Both the position numbers and the translations under genes were made by a program. Shown here piece by piece: positions 51,709 to 60,505 of a stretch of 64,000 nucleotides of DNA. The notes under the pieces were generated by a model. That model was not told the origin of the DNA, did no database searches, and saw only the letters and a list, made by a program, of their open reading frames with translations. Source of the DNA: Burkholderia latens (GTDB taxonomy: Bacteria; Pseudomonadota; Gammaproteobacteria; Burkholderiales; Burkholderiaceae); assembly GCF_001718795.1 (NCBI RefSeq), contig NZ_CP013435.1:3224001-3288000 (forward strand). Reading direction: 5' to 3'. How positions within the stretch are numbered: the first letter of the stretch is position 1; the number at the start of each line of letters is the position of its first letter.

Positions 51709-53223
51709 GTGATCACGGTGGGCATATTGGCCAAGATCAGGCGGATGTATTTCCGCGAGAAGGTCCCGCTGCGCGAGATTGCGAGGCGCACGGGCCTGTC
51801 CCGGAACACGGTGCGCAGCTGGCTTCGGCAGACGGATGCCGTTGAGCCGAAGTACCCGAAGCGCGTCAGCCCGAGCGTCGTCGACGAGTGGGCCGCGCAA
51901 CTGACGGGCTGGCTGCGGGCAGACAGTCATCGCCCGAAGCGTGACCGGCGCACGGCCCGGTTCATGTTCGAGGCCATCCGCGGCGAGGGCTATGCCGGCA
52001 GCTACGGCCGCGTCAGCGCCTTCGTGAGACGCTGGCACGAGGAGCAGGCTGCAGCACCGCGCAGGAAGGCCTATGTACCGCTGGCCTTCGAACCCGGCGA
52101 AGCCTTCCAGTTTGACTGGAGCTGCGAATACGCCTTCATCGGCGGGTTGCGGCGACGCCTGGAGGTCGCCCACGTCAAGCTCAATGCCAGCCGGGCGTTC
52201 TGGCTGGTCGCCTATCCGACCCAGAGTCACGAGATGCTGTTCGATGCGCACGCCCGCGCATTCGCCGCGTTCGGCGGCGTGCCGCGCCGCGGCATCTACG
52301 ACAACATGAAGACCGCCGTGGACAAGGTCGGCCGCGGCAAGGAGCGCGCGGTCAACGCCCGCTTCGAGGCAATGTGCGGCCATTACCTGTTCGAGCCGGA
52401 ATTCTGCAACCGTGCCGCCGGCTGGGAGAAGGGCATCGTTGAGAAGAACGTGCAGGACCGGCGCCGCCAGATCTGGCACGAGGCTGCGCTACGACGCTGG
52501 GAAACGCTGGAGCTTCTGAACGAATGGGTCGCGGGCCAGTGTCGTCAGGCCTGGCAGATGCGGCACCCGCAGTGGCCCGAGCTGACGGTCGAGGACGTGC
52601 TGCAGGACGAGCGCACCAGGCTGATGCCCAATCCACGCCCGTTCGACGGCTATGTCGAGCAGACGCTGCGGGTGTCGTCGACCAGCCTCATCCACTTCCA
52701 GCGCAACCGCTACAGCGTGCCCACCGAGTACACGAACCAGCTGGTGAGCGTGCGCTGCTATCCGGCATATCTCAGCGTCGTCGCCGACGCCCAGGAGATC
52801 GCACGCCACGAACGCAGCTTCGAGCGGCACATGACCTTCTACGACTGGCGCCATTACATCACGCTGGTTGAGCGCAAACCCGGCGCGTTGCGCAACGGCG
52901 CTCCGTTCGTCACGATGCCACAGCCGCTGCAGCAGTTGCAGCGGCACCTACTGAAGCACCCGGGAGGCGATCGCATCATGACGCAGGTGCTCGCCGCGGT
53001 GCGCGAACACGGACTCGATGCCGTGCTGCTTGCCGTGCAGGCAGCGCTGGACTCGGGACGCCCCAGTGGGGAGCACGTTCTGAACGTGCTGAGCCGGTTG
53101 AAGGCACCCACCACGAGCACCAACCTCGCGACGACGAAACTCCAGCTTACCGAAGAGCCGGCCGCCGACGTGAGCCGCTACGAAACCCTGCGCGCCAACC
53201 CACCGGAGGACCGTCATGTCTAA
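51709..53223 (+). CDS. istA: IS21-family transposase IstA
   Basis: IstA (504 residues) is the DDE transposase of the IS. An N-terminal helix-turn-helix ([22 protein letters not shown]) binds the ends; the integrase core (about 130-310) has [11 protein letters not shown] (first Asp), [14 protein letters not shown] (second Asp) and [13 protein letters not shown] (Glu). The start is a GTG giving [15 protein letters not shown]. It appears intact and overlaps istB by 8 bases. Confidence 0.93.
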   Translation: MITVGILAKIRRMYFREKVPLREIARRTGLSRNTVRSWLRQTDAVEPKYPKRVSPSVVDEWAAQLTGWLRADSHRPKRDRRTARFMFEAIRGEGYAGSYGRVSAFVRRWHEEQAAAPRRKAYVPLAFEPGEAFQFDWSCEYAFIGGLRRRLEVAHVKLNASRAFWLVAYPTQSHEMLFDAHARAFAAFGGVPRRGIYDNMKTAVDKVGRGKERAVNARFEAMCGHYLFEPEFCNRAAGWEKGIVEKNVQDRRRQIWHEAALRRWETLELLNEWVAGQCRQAWQMRHPQWPELTVEDVLQDERTRLMPNPRPFDGYVEQTLRVSSTSLIHFQRNRYSVPTEYTNQLVSVRCYPAYLSVVADAQEIARHERSFERHMTFYDWRHYITLVERKPGALRNGAPFVTMPQPLQQLQRHLLKHPGGDRIMTQVLAAVREHGLDAVLLAVQAALDSGRPSGEHVLNVLSRLKAPTTSTNLATTKLQLTEEPAADVSRYETLRANPPEDRHV

Positions 53224-54013
53224 CGACATCGCCGCCCAACTCAAGGGGCTCAAACTGCATGGTATGGCGAGCACCTGGCCAGAGCTGCTGGCGCAGTCGC
53301 GTCACACGGAGTTCGCCCCGGAGCGCTTCATGAAGCAACTGCTGATGGCTGAGACGGCGGAGCGACAGGTGCGCTCGATCGCCTACCAGATGACCGCCGC
53401 TCGCTTCCCGGCTCACCGCGACCTGAAGGGCTTCGACTTCGCGCAGGCACACGTCGACGAAGCGCTGGTTCGAGAACTCAGTGACCTGTCGTTCCTCGCA
53501 GGCGCACACAACGTCGTGTTCATCGGTGGCCCCGGCACCGGCAAAACGCACCTCGCCTCAGCGATCGGAATTGAGGCCGTGCAGCGCCACGGCAAGCGCG
53601 TGCGTTACTTCTCGACCGTCGAGCTGACCAACGCACTGGAGCAGGAGAAGTCCATCGGAAAACAAGGCCAGATCGCCCATAAGCTGATGTACGTCGACCT
53701 GGTGATCCTCGACGAACTGGGCTACCTGCCGTTCAGCCAGACCGGTGGCGCATTGCTGTTCCACTTGCTCTCGAAGCTGTATGAACACACGAGTGTCGTG
53801 ATCACCACCAACCTCAGCTTCGGCGAGTGGGCGACCGTGTTCGGGGACGCAAAGATGACGACGGCGCTGCTGGACCGCGTCACCCATCACTGCCACATCG
53901 TCGAAACGGGCAATGAATCCTGGCGCTTCAAGTCCAGTTCTGCCAAGGCGAAGACAACCAGAAAGAGAGCAGCAAAAGCAGCAGGCAGTGAGGAGTTATC
54001 CACACCGGAATAG
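53216..54013 (+). CDS. istB: IS21-family helper ATPase IstB
   Basis: IstB (265 residues) is the AAA+ helper that selects target DNA for IstA. Walker A is [16 protein letters not shown] and Walker B is [13 protein letters not shown], with sensor residues in [12 protein letters not shown]. The gene is intact, so the IS should be able to move. Confidence 0.93.
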   Translation: MSNDIAAQLKGLKLHGMASTWPELLAQSRHTEFAPERFMKQLLMAETAERQVRSIAYQMTAARFPAHRDLKGFDFAQAHVDEALVRELSDLSFLAGAHNVVFIGGPGTGKTHLASAIGIEAVQRHGKRVRYFSTVELTNALEQEKSIGKQGQIAHKLMYVDLVILDELGYLPFSQTGGALLFHLLSKLYEHTSVVITTNLSFGEWATVFGDAKMTTALLDRVTHHCHIVETGNESWRFKSSSAKAKTTRKRAAKAAGSEELSTPE

Positions 54014-54018
54014 ATGTA

Positions 54019-55431
54019 CTACGCTGTCTCGGGGTGGGTCAGATTTAGATGAAAACGGTGGGTCAAGATTCGGTGGAAATCAACAGCCGTGGTGACCCGA
54101 GTCATCCGGTCGGTACGGTCGTGCGCACGTTGCCTGCCAGTCGTAAGATCGACCACGCCACCCGGCGTGTTGAGCAGCCACGGGTCGGCGTCCCATTCGG
54201 CGGTGGTGGCCGCATGTCGGCGATCCGATCGAGCCAGCCGTTCGACACCAGCGACCGTGCCAGAACTGGCGAGCCTGGCGGCAATCTTCGGGTTTTCTGC
54301 ACGCACGGCCGTGTGACGGCACACGCTACGGATCAGATCGGTCGCGGCCAGGGTGTCTTCGGAGCGCCAGCGTTGGCCGTCCCACATCATCCAGCGCCCC
54401 CATGCGCACACGTAGCGCCAGTCGCGGTGATAGCGACGGGTGAAAGCCAGCGCCAAGGCGTCCTCCGTGCCCCACACGGACTCATCGCTGCCGACGGCGG
54501 ACTCCTGCTCGACGTCGATGGCATAGATCTGCGCACGCGGAGCGTGGGTGAGAAAAGCCGCAAGGTCGAAACCCTCAGCCACGGCGTCTGCTGCATCCCA
54601 TCCTTCTGATGCTTCCTCAGGCGGATACAGGATGTGGCAGGATTTTGCGCCCACCGTGAGGATGGCCTGCGCTGCCTGCGTGGCGTATTCCCAGCCGGGT
54701 TTGTCCCGGTCGGGCCAGATGAGCACGGCCTTATCTGCAAGTGGAGACCAGTCGGTCTTCTCGACGGGCGCGTTCGCACCGTGCATCGCCGTTGTAGCGA
54801 CGATGCCTGCGTTGATCAGTGTCTGCGCGCATTTCTCGCCCTCGACCAGGACCACCTGCGAGGCGCCGACCATGCCCGGCTGGTTGTAAAGCGGGCGCGG
54901 ATTGGGTGGAGACATCTTGCGACGCTTTGCATCCCAAGGCCGGAATTCCTTCTTCCGGCCTGGCGGGTCGTAGCGGTAGACGACAGCGATCAGCTGACCA
55001 CTGGCATCAAGGTAGTCCCATTTCGCCGTGGCCGGGCCAAGATCATCGACCGGCGCCTCCTTCGGCGTGCGCAGTCTGGACATGGGAACGCATTGCCCGA
55101 TTAGCTCTCGGGCCTGCTGCAGCACGCGCAGAAAATCCACCTGCGCATTGACACCAAGCCACGCTGCGATCAGGTCGAAAATGTCGCCACCGTCGCTAGT
55201 TGCGCGATCGGTCCACAGGCCAGTTTTCTCGCCTTCAAGCACGACCTCGAGGCTGTCGCCCGGACTGCCCAGGACGTCGCCCACGAGGAACCGGCCCCGA
55301 CGTCGCTTGCCCGCGGGAAACATGATGGTCAGTACCGATTCGAGTCGAGCCAACAATGCCGCGTGGATCTCATTTCGCCCACTCTCAGGCAACGAAGCCG
55401 ATGGCTGCGCTGTATCGTTAAAGTCCAGCAT
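54019..55431 (-). pseudogene. Phage-type primase, C-terminus cut off by IS21
   Basis: A primase of the phage/plasmid (P4-like) type. It has a Toprim domain (about residues 190-290; VVLVEGEKCAQTLI and LIWPDRDKPGWEY) and a D5_N-type region that begins near 330 (TRRYHRDWRYVCAWGRWMMWDGQRW) and reads NTPGGVVDLTTG before the break at about position 54086. The last 22 codons come from the IS end. The C-terminal superfamily-3 helicase expected in the family is missing, so replication function is probably lost. The start MLDFNDTAQ has GAGGAGG before it; its first bases overlap the next gene. Confidence 0.83.
54057..54085 (-). repeat. IS21 right terminal inverted repeat
   Basis: Inverted copy of the left end. 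A second internal copy lies at 54033-54056 (paired with about 51643-51665). Confidence 0.88.
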
Positions 55432-55675
55432 CGACGCCCTCCTCATGCGCTGTCTGATTGATGATGGCTTGCCGCGCTTCAGCCCATGCGACCAGTTCAT
55501 CGAGCTTGAAGCGCAAAAGCTTGCCGACGCGGTAATGTGGCAACTTCAGGCGTTCACGCTCGCAGGCATGCGTGAGCCAGTACATCGGCAGATTCAGACT
55601 GACCGCCGCCTCGCGTGCCGAGATCAGACGCTCACCGAGCATGGCGGCAAGCGGAGTCGAGACGTGATGATTCAT
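55418..55675 (-). CDS. Helix-turn-helix (AlpA/MerR-like) small regulator
   Basis: An 85-residue DNA-binding protein of the AlpA/excisionase kind, with a helix-turn-helix in ERLISAREAAVSLNLPMYWLTHACE and the wing KLPHYRVGKLLRFKLDELVAWAEAR. The ATG has GGAGG eight bases before it. Its 3' end overlaps the primase start. It is probably a phage regulator or excision factor. Confidence 0.75.
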   Translation of the reverse strand: MNHHVSTPLAAMLGERLISAREAAVSLNLPMYWLTHACERERLKLPHYRVGKLLRFKLDELVAWAEARQAIINQTAHEEGVDAGL

Positions 55676-56409
55676 GGTTGCGTCCTCCAGCAGCGGTCCT
55701 GCCACGCGCACATCCGACATTCGAAGTGGGTAGGATCGTTGAAAGCGCGCGGCAAGCGTTCACCGGCATCGCTCGCGCTAATAACAGTCACAGCGCGATC
55801 AGACATGCGCTGGGCGAGCACCGCATCGAACGGAACCAGTTCGATGTACAGGTCCATCGTGTCGGCGTTGATTGCCGTGAACACGGCGGGATGCTCGTGC
55901 AGACCGAGATAGGCCTGGTAGAGCGCGACCTGTGCGGCATAGATGGGTTTGGCGACGGCGAGCCGGTGCTTGAGCAATTCGCGCCACGACTTGCCGCCGA
56001 GGCACTTGTTTTCCCAGAGCGCCGGATAGCTGACGTCGTCGGGGCCGCCTACGAGCACACCATCGATGTGCCCTTGCAGCCGGCCGTCGAGTGCCGAGAA
56101 TCCAAACTGCTCGCCATCGGCCTTGCGCGTGCGCAGATCGAATCCGGCATCACGCAGCCACGCGACCATGCAGTCCTCCATCACATGGCCACGCTCGAAG
56201 ATGCGCAGCATGCGGCCCGGAACGTCGCGACCGTGATCGACAGCAGTGCGCTCGTACTCGTACTGCAATGCACGTTCGCACGCGGCTCCCAGACGCGAGG
56301 CACCGAGATATGTGCGACTGCCCTCACGCTTGCTCGTGCGCTGCATGCCGGCATCGATCAAGGTGGTAATCCGTTCCGACAGCGTGGACGAAGAATTGAA
56401 ATCCATCAT
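55672..56409 (-). CDS. Cas4-like PD-(D/E)XK nuclease with Fe-S cysteines
   Basis: A 245-residue nuclease of the PD-(D/E)XK superfamily. The active-site strand is in LQGHIDGVLVGG...ALWENKCLGGKSW (Asp, then E-x-K). Four cysteines, one in AACERALQYEYE and three in FECRMCAWQDRC, match the Cas4/AddB-type iron-sulfur cluster. Phage copies usually act as 5'-3' exonucleases in recombination with an annealase. The start at 56409 has GGGAGG seven bases before it and overlaps the next gene's stop (ATGA). Confidence 0.78.
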   Translation of the reverse strand: MMDFNSSSTLSERITTLIDAGMQRTSKREGSRTYLGASRLGAACERALQYEYERTAVDHGRDVPGRMLRIFERGHVMEDCMVAWLRDAGFDLRTRKADGEQFGFSALDGRLQGHIDGVLVGGPDDVSYPALWENKCLGGKSWRELLKHRLAVAKPIYAAQVALYQAYLGLHEHPAVFTAINADTMDLYIELVPFDAVLAQRMSDRAVTVISASDAGERLPRAFNDPTHFECRMCAWQDRCWRTQP

Positions 56410-56870
56410 TGCGCGACCTCCCACGGCAGGTCGTCTGCCATATCGGCAAACGGATCGCGCGGTGGCGTCGTTCTGCGCACGGTGGACTGGCGCGTCGCCT
56501 CGTGGTGCGAGACCATCTGTTCCGTCCAGCAGGTGACGATCGCGTCAATCACACGCAGGGCTTCTTCCTCGGCATACGCGCCAAGGGGCTTGTCGAAACC
56601 AATCTCGCCAGCGGCTTCGCCGAAGGCCTTGAGGCACCGCTTCATTGCGGCGCATTCGACTTCAGTCGGATCAATCATCGTGTTCTCCGCAAGGGTTGCG
56701 CCGCCGTCCAGGGCACGAAGCCTGGTGCCGTACAACGCATGGAAGGCGTCCTGGCAGCGTCGCGAGCAGAACGCCCAGTCAATCGGGTAGCGCCGGGGAT
56801 TGCCGATACCGTGACGGGTATCGGCATGCGTGAGTCCCCGGGCCTGACGGGTGCAGACCCAGCATTTCAT
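56406..56870 (-). CDS. DUF6511-type zinc-finger protein
   Basis: A 154-residue protein that begins MKCWVCTRQARGLTHADTRH and continues RRYPIDWAFCSRRCQDAFHALYG, a Cys4-type zinc-binding start found in DUF6511 phage proteins. The remainder is helical and acidic. Function is unknown; it overlaps the nuclease gene by four bases and sits in the prophage recombination block. Confidence 0.72.
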   Translation of the reverse strand: MKCWVCTRQARGLTHADTRHGIGNPRRYPIDWAFCSRRCQDAFHALYGTRLRALDGGATLAENTMIDPTEVECAAMKRCLKAFGEAAGEIGFDKPLGAYAEEEALRVIDAIVTCWTEQMVSHHEATRQSTVRRTTPPRDPFADMADDLPWEVAQ

Positions 56871-56884
56871 TGGGGATCTCCGCG

Positions 56885-57511
56885 TCAGGCCCAGGCAGGT
56901 TTGCCCGCCGGTGCCGGTCGGGTCGTGGTCGGCGCGGGACGGAAAGTTGGCGCGGTCTGTGCCGGAGCACCAGACTGGCCGCCGGAGCCCGAAGGCTTCA
57001 CGGCACTCCCCATGAATGCGGGGTAGTCGGCGTGATCCGGTTCGACCGCCATGCGCACGACGTTGCGGTCATCGCCGCGCGCATCCTTCTCGATGTCCAC
57101 GCGCACGATGAACTCAATGCCATCGAGATCGGCGAAGCCCTCGATGCGGCGGGCAGCCGATGCCTGCGGACTGTTGTCCTGCGGATGGACGTGACGAGCG
57201 CTGTTGAGAATTGCGCGGATGAAGCTGCGCCCCATCTGCCCCCAGGTCGGCCCCTTGCGGGAGTGGAGGCCGATGTTCGTCCACATCTTGCGTTTGGCAT
57301 ACGGGCCGTCGGTCACGACAAATTCACAGGCCAGATAGACTGAGCCCGTCTCGAACGATTCGGTCGCGTACCCGCCAGTCCAGCCCTGCTCGGGATCATC
57401 ATGGCCACCGGGCTTGATGGTCATGCGAACCGGTACGACGGTGCCCTTCGGGATCAGCTCAAAACCAGCGTGCTGGGCGTCGGCATCGTTGAAGTCGTTC
57501 CATTGGGACAT
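56885..57511 (-). CDS. Prophage replication/recombination block protein
   Basis: A 208-residue protein, MSQWNDFNDADAQHAGFELIPKGTVVPVRMTI at its start, with a mixed-strand core and a disordered Gly/Pro/Ala C-terminal tail from about residue 170. Position between a Sak4-like ATPase and a nuclease, and the tail, resemble a phage single-strand-binding or DUF669-type protein, but I cannot confirm this. GAGGAA precedes the ATG. Confidence 0.65.
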   Translation of the reverse strand: MSQWNDFNDADAQHAGFELIPKGTVVPVRMTIKPGGHDDPEQGWTGGYATESFETGSVYLACEFVVTDGPYAKRKMWTNIGLHSRKGPTWGQMGRSFIRAILNSARHVHPQDNSPQASAARRIEGFADLDGIEFIVRVDIEKDARGDDRNVVRMAVEPDHADYPAFMGSAVKPSGSGGQSGAPAQTAPTFRPAPTTTRPAPAGKPAWA

Positions 57512-57513
57512 GA

Positions 57514-58335
57514 TCAGTTCCTCGTCGTCGGGGATTGGGTCGCTGCGGCTGCGCATTTGCGGATCAGCGCGTGGAGATCGGGCGGCTCGAGCAGGTCGAG
57601 CTGACCAGAGCGATCCTTGGCCGGATAGCCGTAAGGGTTGAGCGTGTGGGTGACGAATGCGCGATAGGAGGTGCCGTCGTCGGCCTTGATCTCGGCGAGC
57701 GTGACGACCTCGTCGACGATGCCGGGCAGCTCGGCGGCAGTCTTCGAGCCTTCGATCTGCGGGGTGAACACCTTGCGGTTGAAATCGTCGACGCGCTCGT
57801 CGAGAATCGCGACGAACACGACGTTCTTGCCGCGTGCATGCTGCAGGTGGGTCAGTGCCGCGAGCATTTCGGTGCCGAGCAAGCCATAGGCCCCACGCAT
57901 GTCGGGCTTGCCCGTGCGATCGGACACGGCCTGCGGCTGGGTTCTGGACCAGACCAGTGCCAGGCGCGCGAGCACCGTGATGCTGTCGACGAAGTACGTG
58001 TCGTAGCGCGTCAATTGCGCCGGATCGCCGAAGCGTTCGCATACGTGGTGGAAATGCGCGTCCGAGAACGGCACCTCCGGTGGCAGGGCCGGGTTGGGGC
58101 CTGCGAGGAACACGACGAGATCGCGGAATTCCGGCCAGGTAGCCGGGCGCATGCAGTCGCCTTGCCAGTCGCGCACTGCGAGGTCACCCGCCTCGAGATC
58201 GACGAACAGGGTGGTGGCCTCGGGCAGCGTCCGGAGCAGGCTCGTCTTGCCGATACCGCTCTTGCCGAGCACGGCGATCTTGACGCCCTGGCGCTCGGCT
58301 AGCCGCTGGTCAGCGGTGATGATGGGAAGCGCCAT
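57514..58335 (-). CDS. Sak4-like RecA-fold ATPase
   Basis: A 273-residue ATPase with Walker A VLGKSGIGKTSLLRTL (about residues 22-37) and Walker B TYFVDSITVLARLALV. This is the AAA_24/Sak4-like type of phage recombinase that assists strand annealing. It lies with a Cas4-like nuclease and a probable single-strand-binding protein, the usual set for phage recombination. The start has GGAGG before it and overlaps the BRO gene (TAATG). The longer open frame upstream is not part of it. Confidence 0.75.
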   Translation of the reverse strand: MALPIITADQRLAERQGVKIAVLGKSGIGKTSLLRTLPEATTLFVDLEAGDLAVRDWQGDCMRPATWPEFRDLVVFLAGPNPALPPEVPFSDAHFHHVCERFGDPAQLTRYDTYFVDSITVLARLALVWSRTQPQAVSDRTGKPDMRGAYGLLGTEMLAALTHLQHARGKNVVFVAILDERVDDFNRKVFTPQIEGSKTAAELPGIVDEVVTLAEIKADDGTSYRAFVTHTLNPYGYPAKDRSGQLDLLEPPDLHALIRKCAAAATQSPTTRN

Positions 58336-59087
58336 TACGCGGCCTCCTTCAGCAGATCCGCGACTGCCGGATTCCAGAGAATCTGGTAGCCCGAGTGACC
58401 GTTGCGCGAATACGGCATGGCCTCGGCCCACGCTTCGCCAGCCGAGGTGAGCTCCCACTCGTCGCGGTCATTGCGCATCTGCAGGCCGTGACGTGCGAGG
58501 CGCTGGTTGGCGGCTTTCGCCGAGATGCACAGAAGCTGGCCAACCTGCGTGGCGTTGAGCGAGCAGATGGGCGCATCCGCAGCGGGCAACGCGCGGCGCA
58601 GCGTTTCGACGGCGATACCGGTGTTCTCGTGGATACAGGTCAGCGTTGCAGCCATCGCAATGCCGGCCTTGACGCCAGGCACCTTCGCTACGGCCTCGCC
58701 GATTAGCAGGATCGACGACACGCGGTCCTGGGTCGGTGCGGGCAGGCTGGCGACGGCGTTGTAGCTGCCGGTCTTGCGGATCGCTGGCAGCACCTCGCTC
58801 GTGACCCAGCGCTTGAAGCGTTTTGCCGCGTCCTTTGTGCTGCCGATGATCAGGGCATACAACCCCGATTCGTTGACGTGGTTGGTACGTTGCGAGCGAC
58901 CGATAGCATCGATGGTGTCCAATTTCTGGACATCATCGTCATCGACATGAGATTCCACAGCTTGGCGCGGATTGCCGAACTCGAGCACGGCGCACACATC
59001 GTTGGCGTTGAACCACGGCTGGCCAGCGTCGTCGACATGGACGCGCACTGCGTGGGCTTCGAATTCGAACGGAAGGATATTCGTCAT
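58335..59087 (-). CDS. BRO-N domain antirepressor-like protein
   Basis: A 250-residue protein with a BRO family N-terminal DNA-binding domain (about 1-110; PWFNANDVCAVLEFGNPRQAV, HVNESGLYALIIGSTKDAAKRFKRWVTSEVLPAIRKTG). The C-terminal half carries a second helix-turn-helix (ATQVGQLLCISAKAANQRL). Such proteins act as phage antirepressors or regulators. It is part of the leftward prophage early operon. Confidence 0.83.
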   Translation of the reverse strand: MTNILPFEFEAHAVRVHVDDAGQPWFNANDVCAVLEFGNPRQAVESHVDDDDVQKLDTIDAIGRSQRTNHVNESGLYALIIGSTKDAAKRFKRWVTSEVLPAIRKTGSYNAVASLPAPTQDRVSSILLIGEAVAKVPGVKAGIAMAATLTCIHENTGIAVETLRRALPAADAPICSLNATQVGQLLCISAKAANQRLARHGLQMRNDRDEWELTSAGEAWAEAMPYSRNGHSGYQILWNPAVADLLKEAA

Positions 59088-59089
59088 GG

Positions 59090-59575
59090 TCAGGCTCCCA
59101 TGTCGTTGAGGAGGGCCAGGCGGAAAGTCGGCTTACCGGGTTTGGTGGTACGCGCCGACGCAAACTGCTCGCGCAATGCCGGCGGCCAGTTCGAGAAGCG
59201 TGATTCGGGAATCGACAGCTCAACGTCGACGTAGTCCTCGGCTCGCTCACCGGCAGCCGTGATGCGTGCGGCCATCTTGGACAGGCCTTCCTGGTCCCAG
59301 GACACGCGGCGCGGCAGTTCGAACGTGATGCGCAGCGCCCCGTCGGACACGTGCGTGGTGCCGAAGTCGCGACCGGAGTCACGCAGGGCTGCGCGAGCCT
59401 GTTCGCCGTAAGCGGCATCGAGCGCCGCGTCGAACTTCGCGCGGGCCGATTTCAGCCATTCGCTGGCTTCGGCGAGGTTGCGGTGGATTTCGGCTTTCTG
59501 GGCCGCAGGAAGCGTCGCGAGCTGGGCCACGGACATGGCCGCGAGGTCGGCGGGGAAGATCGTCATATCGGTCAT
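59090..59575 (-). CDS. Prophage protein, hypothetical
   Basis: A 161-residue protein with a helical N-terminal half (SEWLKSARAKFDAALDAAYGEQARAALRD) and a C-terminal half with strand-forming motifs (GALRITFELPRRVSWDQEGL). I recognise no family. GGAG lies six bases before the chosen ATG; a start 12 bases earlier would overlap the previous gene's stop (TAATG). It is two bases from the BRO gene. Confidence 0.6.
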   Translation of the reverse strand: MTDMTIFPADLAAMSVAQLATLPAAQKAEIHRNLAEASEWLKSARAKFDAALDAAYGEQARAALRDSGRDFGTTHVSDGALRITFELPRRVSWDQEGLSKMAARITAAGERAEDYVDVELSIPESRFSNWPPALREQFASARTTKPGKPTFRLALLNDMGA

Positions 59576-59586
59576 GGCGAACTCCA

Positions 59587-59844
59587 TTAGCGAACCACGC
59601 GCCCGGAGGTCGAGTCGTGCAGTGCGCCACGCTCGAACTCGAGGATCGCGTCGAGCGGATAGCTCACGCGCTTGGAGAGCTTCAGGTACTTCGGCCCGCG
59701 CCCTTCGCTGCGCCAACGTTGCAGCGTCTTGGGGCTGATGCCCCAGCGCTGCGCGAGCTCGTTTTCGCTGAGCACCCGGCGATCGCCGGGGGAAAAGATC
59801 GCCTCGTGGTGCGACCGGGTAACACCGTCTGTCATCGTCGTCAT
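59587..59844 (-). CDS. Helix-turn-helix regulator of the prophage
   Basis: An 85-residue DNA-binding protein. LSENELAQRWGISPKTLQRWRSEGRGPKYLKLSKRVSYPLDAILEFER is a MerR/AlpA-like helix-turn-helix. AGGAG lies six bases before the ATG. It is first in the leftward early block; the 170-base gap upstream probably holds its promoter. Confidence 0.78.
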   Translation of the reverse strand: MTTMTDGVTRSHHEAIFSPGDRRVLSENELAQRWGISPKTLQRWRSEGRGPKYLKLSKRVSYPLDAILEFERGALHDSTSGRVVR

Positions 59845-60013
59845 CAAAGTCTCCTGTGACGCTGTTGAGGAACAGGTGTCATTTCAGGATTTCGATGGCG
59901 AACCTTTAAGGGAACCATTGGCGAACCACGCGGAAACTTCTGGTTCGCCAATCCGCCAGGTCAAAAAAATGGCGAGCACTGCGCTCGCCGTCGGGAAAAA
60001 TGGTGCTGGAAAT

Positions 60014-60505
60014 TCAGACTGGACGTTCGGGGAATCCGAGCAGCCGGCGCTGCTCGGCCCAGTCTCGGGGTAGCAATGCTGCGCGGCCGCGCAGCGCGTG
60101 AAGATCCAGTTGGCGCGGTTGCCGTCCGTCGAAAATCGCCTCAATGATGTCGGGCGCAAGCAGCGTCAGGCGCAGCACCTCGGCCACCCAGCCGGGCTCG
60201 AGCTTCAACGTCCGCGCCAGCTCCGTGGCCGTCGCATAATGGCCCTGCTCGATCTGCCGCTTCCAGTAGAAAGCCTTGCCGAGCATGCGAATCATCGGCA
60301 GGTCGATTCCGCCGCCCGTTGTCGCGGAGTGCTCACCCGGTGGCGGGATCAGCAGCTTACGGTTGTGCCGTCGTTTCACGGACAGCGCTACGGTCGTGAC
60401 GCGCTGCGTGCCGTCGTAATAGCTGCGAGAACCGCCGGCCACCTCGACGCGGATCGTGCGCGGATCCGGCGGCAGACACTTCGCGCCCATGGTCTCGCGC
60501 TTCAT
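60014..60505 (-). CDS. ParB/KorB-type helix-turn-helix protein
   Basis: A 163-residue protein with a helix-turn-helix in YATATELARTLKLEPGWVAEVLRLTLL, followed by LAPDIIEAIFDGRQPRQL, a motif shared with KorB/ParB-like domains. It overlaps the large serine recombinase by four bases, so is part of its operon. It may regulate recombinase expression or help choose the recombination site. Confidence 0.7.
   Translation of the reverse strand: MKRETMGAKCLPPDPRTIRVEVAGGSRSYYDGTQRVTTVALSVKRRHNRKLLIPPPGEHSATTGGGIDLPMIRMLGKAFYWKRQIEQGHYATATELARTLKLEPGWVAEVLRLTLLAPDIIEAIFDGRQPRQLDLHALRGRAALLPRDWAEQRRLLGFPERPV

Larger units (their letters stand above)
51604..54085 (+). mobile_element. IS21-family insertion sequence
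   Basis: The element carries istA and istB with an 8-base overlap and ends in imperfect 29-base terminal inverted repeats (22 of 29 match), TGTTGAT...TGACCCACC, at 51604-51632 and 54057-54085. Second internal copies with TTTTCAT...TGACCCAC follow on both sides, as usual for IS21. The immediate flanks (ATGGCG left, GCCGTG right) show no target duplication. Confidence 0.92.
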
